A stretch of 9,273 nt of DNA from an uncultured Haemophilus sp. (lineage in GTDB: Bacteria > Pseudomonadota > Gammaproteobacteria > Enterobacterales > Pasteurellaceae). The notes under the pieces were generated by a model. That model saw only the letters and a list, made by a program, of their open reading frames with translations, had not been told where the DNA came from and ran no database searches. The stretch is taken from contig NZ_CALJRX010000284.1 of the NCBI RefSeq assembly GCF_937976265.1, positions 1 through 9,273 of the forward strand, given 5' to 3'. Shown here in pieces: positions 5,859 through 9,273 of this stretch (position 1 is the first letter of the stretch; each line of letters opens with the position of its first letter). The translations under genes were made by a program, and so were the position numbers.

Positions 5859-7280
5859 ATGAACTTCCCTCAAATTGCCCAACAAGTGATTGATAAACTT
5901 GGCGGCAAAGAAAACATCGCCACAGCAGCACATTGTGCAACGCGTTTACGTATTGTGCTAAACGATGAAAGTAAAGTGGACAAAGAAGGCATTGATAATA
6001 TTGAAGGCGTGAAAGGGCAGTTTGCTGTCGCCGGTCAATATCAAATTATCTTCGGTTCAGGTACGGTGAATAAAGTCCATGCTGAACTCACCAAATTGCT
6101 TGGTATCGGTGATGTAAGTAAAGCTGAAGTGGCTGAAGCGGCATCAGGCAACCAAAACTTGTTGCAACGTTTGGTGAAAGGCTTAGCGGATATTTTCGTG
6201 CCAATCATTCCGGCAATCGTCGCAGGCGGTTTGTTAATGGGTATTCACTCCATGCTTACAGCGAAAGGTTTCTTCGTTGATGAATTAAGCGTGATTGATA
6301 TGCATCCAGGTCTTGCGGATTTGGTGGACTTCATTAATACCATCGCGAATGCACCATTTGTGTTCTTACCGGTATTACTTGGTTTCTCTGCAACCCGTAA
6401 ATTTGGTGGTAACCCATTCTTAGGGGCGGCTCTTGGGATGTTATTAGTTCACCCTGCATTAGCAGACGGTTGGAACTACGCATTAACTCTTGCTCAAGGC
6501 AAAATCCAATACTGGAATATATTCGGTCTTGAAATTGAAAAAGTCGGCTATCAAGGCACGGTTATCCCAACATTAGTTTCTGCTTGGGTATTAGCAACCT
6601 TAGAAAAAACCTTCCGTAAGTTTGTGCCTTCTTACTTAGATAACCTCATTACCCCATTATTCTCGCTCTTTATTGCAGGCTTCTTAGCGTTTACTGTCAT
6701 TGGTCCAATTGGTCGTGAAGCGGGTTCATTAATTGCAGCAGGTTTAACTTGGTTATATGACACCTTAGGCTTCGTGGGCGGTGCAATCTTCGGGGCATTC
6801 TATGCACCAATCGTAATCACCGGTATGCACCAAACCTTCATTGCGGTTGAAACACAGTTATTAGCTGAAGTGGCAAATACAGGCGGTACCTTTATTTTCC
6901 CAATCGCCGCAATGTCAAACATCGCACAAGGCGCAGCCTGTTTAGGTGTGGCAGTGGCATTAAAAGATCCAAAAGTTCGCGGTTTAGCGGTGCCATCGGG
7001 TATCTCTGCATTATTAGGGATTACTGAACCGGCAATGTTCGGGGTGAACTTACGTTATCGTCAGGCTTTCTTTGCAGCGATGATTGGTTCAGGCTTAGCA
7101 AGTGCCTTTATCGCATTCTTCAATGTAAAAGCCATTGCATTAGGCGCCGCAGGTTTCTTAGGTATTCCATCGATCAAACCGGATAGCCTTGCGATGTACA
7201 GCGTTGGTATGGTGATTTCATTTGTGGTGGCATTCACGCTTTCAGTGGTTTTTGTGAAACGCGCACAAGCAAAAGCATAA
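5859..7280 (+). CDS. scrA: PTS EIIBC permease, sucrose-specific type
   Basis: The 473-residue protein carries out phosphorylating uptake of a disaccharide through the inner membrane. The N-terminal EIIB domain (about 1-85) has the phosphorylated Cys26 in AAHCATRLR and a following IEGVKGQFAVAGQYQIIFG block. The EIIC domain (about 105-470) has many hydrophobic helices, GGNPFLGAALG (183-193), the conserved GMHQTF (322-327) and the GITEPAMFG signature (387-395). Sequence resemblance is strongest to ScrA of enteric bacteria; trehalose or beta-glucoside permeases are less likely. There is no EIIA domain, so it should rely on the shared EIIA-Glc (Crr). The start has AGGAG (5848-5852) six bases upstream. 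The promoter is unclear: TAAAAT at 5811-5816 is a candidate -10 with a poor -35, and no CRP or LacI-type operator was recognised. No scrB, scrK or scrR lies within the window. Confidence 0.87.
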   Translation: MNFPQIAQQVIDKLGGKENIATAAHCATRLRIVLNDESKVDKEGIDNIEGVKGQFAVAGQYQIIFGSGTVNKVHAELTKLLGIGDVSKAEVAEAASGNQNLLQRLVKGLADIFVPIIPAIVAGGLLMGIHSMLTAKGFFVDELSVIDMHPGLADLVDFINTIANAPFVFLPVLLGFSATRKFGGNPFLGAALGMLLVHPALADGWNYALTLAQGKIQYWNIFGLEIEKVGYQGTVIPTLVSAWVLATLEKTFRKFVPSYLDNLITPLFSLFIAGFLAFTVIGPIGREAGSLIAAGLTWLYDTLGFVGGAIFGAFYAPIVITGMHQTFIAVETQLLAEVANTGGTFIFPIAAMSNIAQGAACLGVAVALKDPKVRGLAVPSGISALLGITEPAMFGVNLRYRQAFFAAMIGSGLASAFIAFFNVKAIALGAAGFLGIPSIKPDSLAMYSVGMVISFVVAFTLSVVFVKRAQAKA

Positions 7281-7293
7281 TCAAGATAAAAAG

Positions 7294-7324
7294 AAAAAGC
7301 ACGAGTTTAACCTCGTGCTTTTTT
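7294..7324. terminator. Bidirectional terminator between scrA and the convergent lipoprotein gene
   Basis: A 12-bp stem pairs AAAAAGCACGAG (7294-7305) with CTCGTGCTTTTT (7312-7323) around the loop TTTAAC. T-runs follow on both strands (CTTTTTTGTTTT on plus, CTTTTTCTTTTTA on minus). It lies 13 bases after scrA and 44 bases past the end of the minus-strand gene. Confidence 0.92.
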
Positions 7325-7349
7325 GTTTTGGAAAATGCGTCTAAAAATG

Positions 7350-7358
7350 ACCGCACTT
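7350..7358 (-). repeat. DNA uptake signal sequence core
   Basis: Exact core in minus orientation (ACCGCACTT on plus) between the two-way terminator and the lipoprotein stop codon, with an A/T-rich flank (AAAAATG). Intergenic placement next to a terminator is common for these signals. Confidence 0.9.
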
Positions 7359-7368
7359 TCAGTGAGAA

Positions 7369-7836
7369 TTAGCCTTCTCGACAATTTAACCAAGCCGTTC
7401 TCATACCTTGATTGTTTTTGTAATACACCGAATTATTTTCACGAGCGATTAAATCAACATAACTGCCATCAATCGGCTCATAAGAGCGATAAATCACTTC
7501 AAATCTGTTTCCACGTGCATTTAAGGTGCGATTTTCCACATGATCAAACGGCACGGCTTTTCCACCGTCTAATTGGAAATAAATACCAAAATTATCTTTC
7601 ATGCGGCTTTCTCTTGAAAGCGGGAAGTAAGTGGTTAAATAAGAATTCGAGCCCGTTTCCGAATTGCGGCAAGAATAATAATAACGTTTGTAATCTTTCG
7701 GATTGTTTAATTCCGCTTGGCTAATGTTATTTTTAAGGTATCGTGTTTTAACGGTTTTCTTTGGTTGTTGTGTTGTAGTACAAGCAAACAAACCTACGAA
7801 TGCAGCCGTGAGTAATGCTATTTTCAATTTATTCAT
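7369..7836 (-). CDS. Small lipoprotein of unrecognised family
   Basis: The 155-residue protein has a clear lipoprotein signal: MNKLK, a hydrophobic stretch and the lipobox LFAC with Cys19, followed by a Thr/Gln/Lys linker. Residue 20 is Thr, so the Asp+2 inner-membrane retention signal is absent and outer-membrane sorting is likely by the Lol rule. The rest is a compact, Tyr- and Asn-rich, charged domain (about 45-155) with two further cysteines, Cys56 (in YYYSCRN) and Cys152 (in WLNCREG), near its two ends, which could form a disulfide in the periplasm. I do not recognise the family. The cysteine arrangement is faintly like MliC-type lysozyme inhibitors, but key motifs are not evident. The ribosome-binding site is weak (GGAA, complement of 7845-7848, eight bases upstream). 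It converges on scrA and is divergent from the ATPase gene. Confidence 0.85.
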   Translation of the reverse strand: MNKLKIALLTAAFVGLFACTTTQQPKKTVKTRYLKNNISQAELNNPKDYKRYYYSCRNSETGSNSYLTTYFPLSRESRMKDNFGIYFQLDGGKAVPFDHVENRTLNARGNRFEVIYRSYEPIDGSYVDLIARENNSVYYKNNQGMRTAWLNCREG

Positions 7837-7875
7837 CGATAAAGTTCCGAGAGTAGAGTGAATGAGAAAGGGAGT

Positions 7876-7903
7876 ATGATAGCGGAAATTGGGGATTGTG
7901 CAA
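7876..7903 (-). promoter_or_regulatory. Predicted promoter of the small lipoprotein gene
   Basis: Read on the minus strand, TTGCAC (complement of 7898-7903) and TATCAT (complement of 7876-7881) are 16 bases apart, giving a leader of about 35 bases. The -10 matches 5/6 and the -35 only 3/6. The symmetrical element at 7945-7978 could offer a second minus-strand promoter further upstream. Confidence 0.4.
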
Positions 7904-7916
7904 TATAGAAAGGGTA

Positions 7917-7925
7917 AAGTGCGGT
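7917..7925 (+). repeat. DNA uptake signal sequence core
   Basis: Exact AAGTGCGGT in the divergent region between the small lipoprotein and ATPase genes, followed by GAGTTTTT, which partly fits the extended consensus. Confidence 0.9.
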
Positions 7926-7944
7926 GAGTTTTTGAAGTGTTTTT

Positions 7945-7978
7945 TATATAAATTGGAAATTAACTTCCAATTTATATA
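7945..7978. promoter_or_regulatory. Perfect 14-bp inverted repeat, probable operator over the ATPase promoter
   Basis: The left arm TATATAAATTGGAA (7945-7958) and right arm TTCCAATTTATATA (7965-7978) are perfectly complementary around a 6-base centre (ATTAAC). The plus-strand promoter is embedded in it: -35-like TTGGAA at 7953-7958 and an exact -10 TATAAT at 7977-7982, spaced 18 bases. A third TTCCAA half-site occurs at 8004-8009. By symmetry a minus-strand TTGGAA and TATAAA are also present, so two-way transcription is possible. No T-run follows, so it is not a terminator. Confidence 0.7.
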
Positions 7979-7982
7979 TAAT
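7953..7982 (+). promoter_or_regulatory. Predicted promoter of the AAA_14/DUF4143 ATPase gene
   Basis: TTGGAA (-35-like, 4/6) and TATAAT (-10, 6/6) are spaced 18 bases and lie about 40 bases before the chosen start. Both boxes coincide with the arms of the inverted repeat, so a protein bound there would be expected to compete with RNA polymerase; that is inference. Confidence 0.55.
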
Positions 7983-8020
7983 CTACAAAAATATGAAATC
8001 TCTTTCCAATGGGTGAAACT

Positions 8021-9211
8021 ATGATCTCTCGTGAAAATTATTTACAGCAACTGATTCAATTTAAAGATACCGATTTTATCAAAGTCATCTCGGGTGTTCG
8101 TCGTTCCGGTAAATCGGTGTTACTCATGCAATACCGTGATTACCTTCAACAACAAGGAATTTCCCCTGAAAATATTCTTTACCTCAATTTTGAATCTTTT
8201 GAATATCAATGGGTGAAAGACGCTCAAGACTTCCAACAGCTTATTCAAGAAAAAATGCCGTCTTCTCCAGCTAAAACCTACTTTCTGATTGATGAAATTC
8301 AGTTTGTGGAAGGTTGGCAAAAAATCGTCAATGCGCTTCGCGTGAGTTTTAACACCGACATTGTGATTACAGGTTCCAATGCCAACTTGCTTTCCGGCGA
8401 GCTTGCGACGCTGTTAAGCGGTCGATATGTGGAAATCAAAATTTACCCGCTTTCTTTCAAAGAATTTTTGCACGCCAAAAATGTGGATAGCCAATCAAGA
8501 TTGGTGGATAAACTCTATTCGGAATACGAAAAATACGGCGGTTTCCCCAGTGTTGCTATTGCTGATGAACCTCTAAAAGAAACGATTTTATCGGGTATTT
8601 TTGATTCCATCGTGCTGAATGACATTGCTCATCGAGCCGGCGTGAAAGATACCCATATTCTTAAAAGCGTGATCCTCTTTTTAGCGGATAACGTAGGGCA
8701 GTTGGTGAATCCGAGCAAAATTAGCAACACGCTCACGTCCGAACGTGTTCCCACTTCAAATCATACTATCAGCAAATATCTTGATCTGTTAGAAAATGCC
8801 TTTCTTTTTTATAAAGCAAAACAATATGATATTCGCGGAAAAGGTTATTTAAAAACCAATGCGAAATATTTTATTGTGGATAACGGTTTAAGACGACACG
8901 CTATCGGCAAAAAAGGCGCGAATTATGCGAATCGACTAGAAAATATCGTTTTTATTGAATTGCTTAGACGAGGTTATACCGTAGATATCGGTAAACTCGA
9001 CAGCAAAGAAATTGATTTTATCGCCCGAAAAGCCGATGAAATTTTATATGTTCAAGTCGCCTTTGAAATCCCTGAAAATACCCACGAAACGGATAATCTT
9101 TTGCATATTAAAGATAACTATAAAAAGATCTTAATTACGGGAAAATATTACGAACAAACAGAGATTGATGGGATTGAAGTGATTTATGTGGTGGATTGGT
9201 TGTTGCAGTAA
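8021..9211 (+). CDS. AAA_14/DUF4143 family ATPase of unknown role
   Basis: From the start chosen here the protein has 396 residues. The N-terminal ATPase domain has Walker A GVRRSGKS (25-32), Walker B YFLIDEIQ (87-94) and a sensor-like TGSNANLLSG (117-126). A middle segment (about 210-270; LVNPSKISN...TISKYLDLLENAF) looks like a winged helix. The C-terminal DUF4143 domain resembles PD-(D/E)XK nucleases: KEIDFIAR keeps Glu330 and Asp332, but the expected (E/Q)xK reads QVA (345-347), so the lysine is missing, as I recall for many bacterial members. Family proteins are common orphan genes with no settled function. The ATG at 8021 is preferred because GGTGA (8012-8016) lies four bases upstream and relatives begin near MxxRxxYL; an in-frame ATG at 8009 would add four residues but has no ribosome-binding site. 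It stands alone, without a visible partner gene. Confidence 0.88.
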   Translation: MISRENYLQQLIQFKDTDFIKVISGVRRSGKSVLLMQYRDYLQQQGISPENILYLNFESFEYQWVKDAQDFQQLIQEKMPSSPAKTYFLIDEIQFVEGWQKIVNALRVSFNTDIVITGSNANLLSGELATLLSGRYVEIKIYPLSFKEFLHAKNVDSQSRLVDKLYSEYEKYGGFPSVAIADEPLKETILSGIFDSIVLNDIAHRAGVKDTHILKSVILFLADNVGQLVNPSKISNTLTSERVPTSNHTISKYLDLLENAFLFYKAKQYDIRGKGYLKTNAKYFIVDNGLRRHAIGKKGANYANRLENIVFIELLRRGYTVDIGKLDSKEIDFIARKADEILYVQVAFEIPENTHETDNLLHIKDNYKKILITGKYYEQTEIDGIEVIYVVDWLLQ

Positions 9212-9234
9212 ATCTAAAAACGTTGAAAATTGTG

Positions 9235-9243
9235 ACTGCACTT
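9235..9243 (-). repeat. Degenerate uptake-signal core
   Basis: ACTGCACTT on the plus strand is one base off the core (ACCGCACTT), with a TTTT-containing flank. It sits just past the ATPase stop. It may be a decayed uptake signal. Confidence 0.45.
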
Positions 9244-9250
9244 TTAGTGA

Positions 9251-9273
9251 TTAACGTTTATGCTGGCCATCGT
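9251..9273 (-). other. Right-edge fragment, possible 3' end of a minus-strand gene
   Basis: One minus-strand frame reads DGQHKR and then TAA (complement of 9251-9253). This composition fits a protein C terminus, and a gene converging on the ATPase would suit the layout. With six codons it cannot be assigned, and no terminator is seen between it and the ATPase gene. Confidence 0.22.

Noticed and set aside
7323..7724. Plus-strand open frame of 133 codons
   Set aside because: It is antisense to the small lipoprotein gene, begins within the terminator's T-rich tail and has no protein-like motif or ribosome-binding site.
7945..7978. Reading the 14-bp inverted repeat as a terminator or a miniature mobile element
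   Set aside because: No T-run follows either arm, no target duplication was seen, and promoter boxes fit its arms well.

Overview
The window looks like a chromosomal segment from a Haemophilus-type member of the Pasteurellaceae, probably Haemophilus parainfluenzae or a close relative. It carries six exact copies of the Hin-type DNA uptake core AAGTGCGGT (both strands) in 9.3 kb, is AT-rich with Haemophilus-like codon use, and has the gene order ybaB-recR-topB-secG-tRNA-Leu(GAG). The species assignment is an inference; uptake-signal type and gene order are the evidence.

Left part (1-2084): the tail of something unseen reaches the left edge and ends near a strong two-way terminator (63-92). 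Two minus-strand genes follow: a surface lipoprotein with a transferrin-binding-protein-like C-terminal barrel (a probable Slam substrate), and a membrane-anchored calcineurin-like metallophosphoesterase. The lipoprotein has its own plausible promoter just downstream of the phosphoesterase stop.

Centre (2140-5764): a plus-strand housekeeping block. ybaB (nucleoid-associated protein), recR (recombinational repair) and topB (topoisomerase III) form a DNA-maintenance operon; ybaB and recR are separated by a 10-bp-stem hairpin, and recR and topB by only 4 bases. secG (translocon subunit) has its own likely promoter and is followed 20 bases later by a tRNA-Leu(GAG) gene, the same pairing as secG-leuU in E. 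coli. A textbook terminator closes this unit.

Right part (5859-9211): scrA encodes a sucrose-type PTS EIIBC permease with no EIIA domain and no other sugar genes nearby. A two-way terminator separates it from a convergent minus-strand gene for a small unrecognised lipoprotein. Divergent from that is a plus-strand AAA_14/DUF4143 ATPase of unknown role. Its promoter is overlaid by a perfect 14-bp inverted repeat (7945-7978), which I regard as the most interesting unexplained structure here. A minus-strand gene may enter from the right edge.

No CRISPR array, insertion sequence, prophage gene or rRNA was seen, and no gene-free stretch exceeds 300 bases. I did not find a clear multi-gene novel system; the best candidates for follow-up are the ATPase with its palindromic promoter and the surface lipoprotein.
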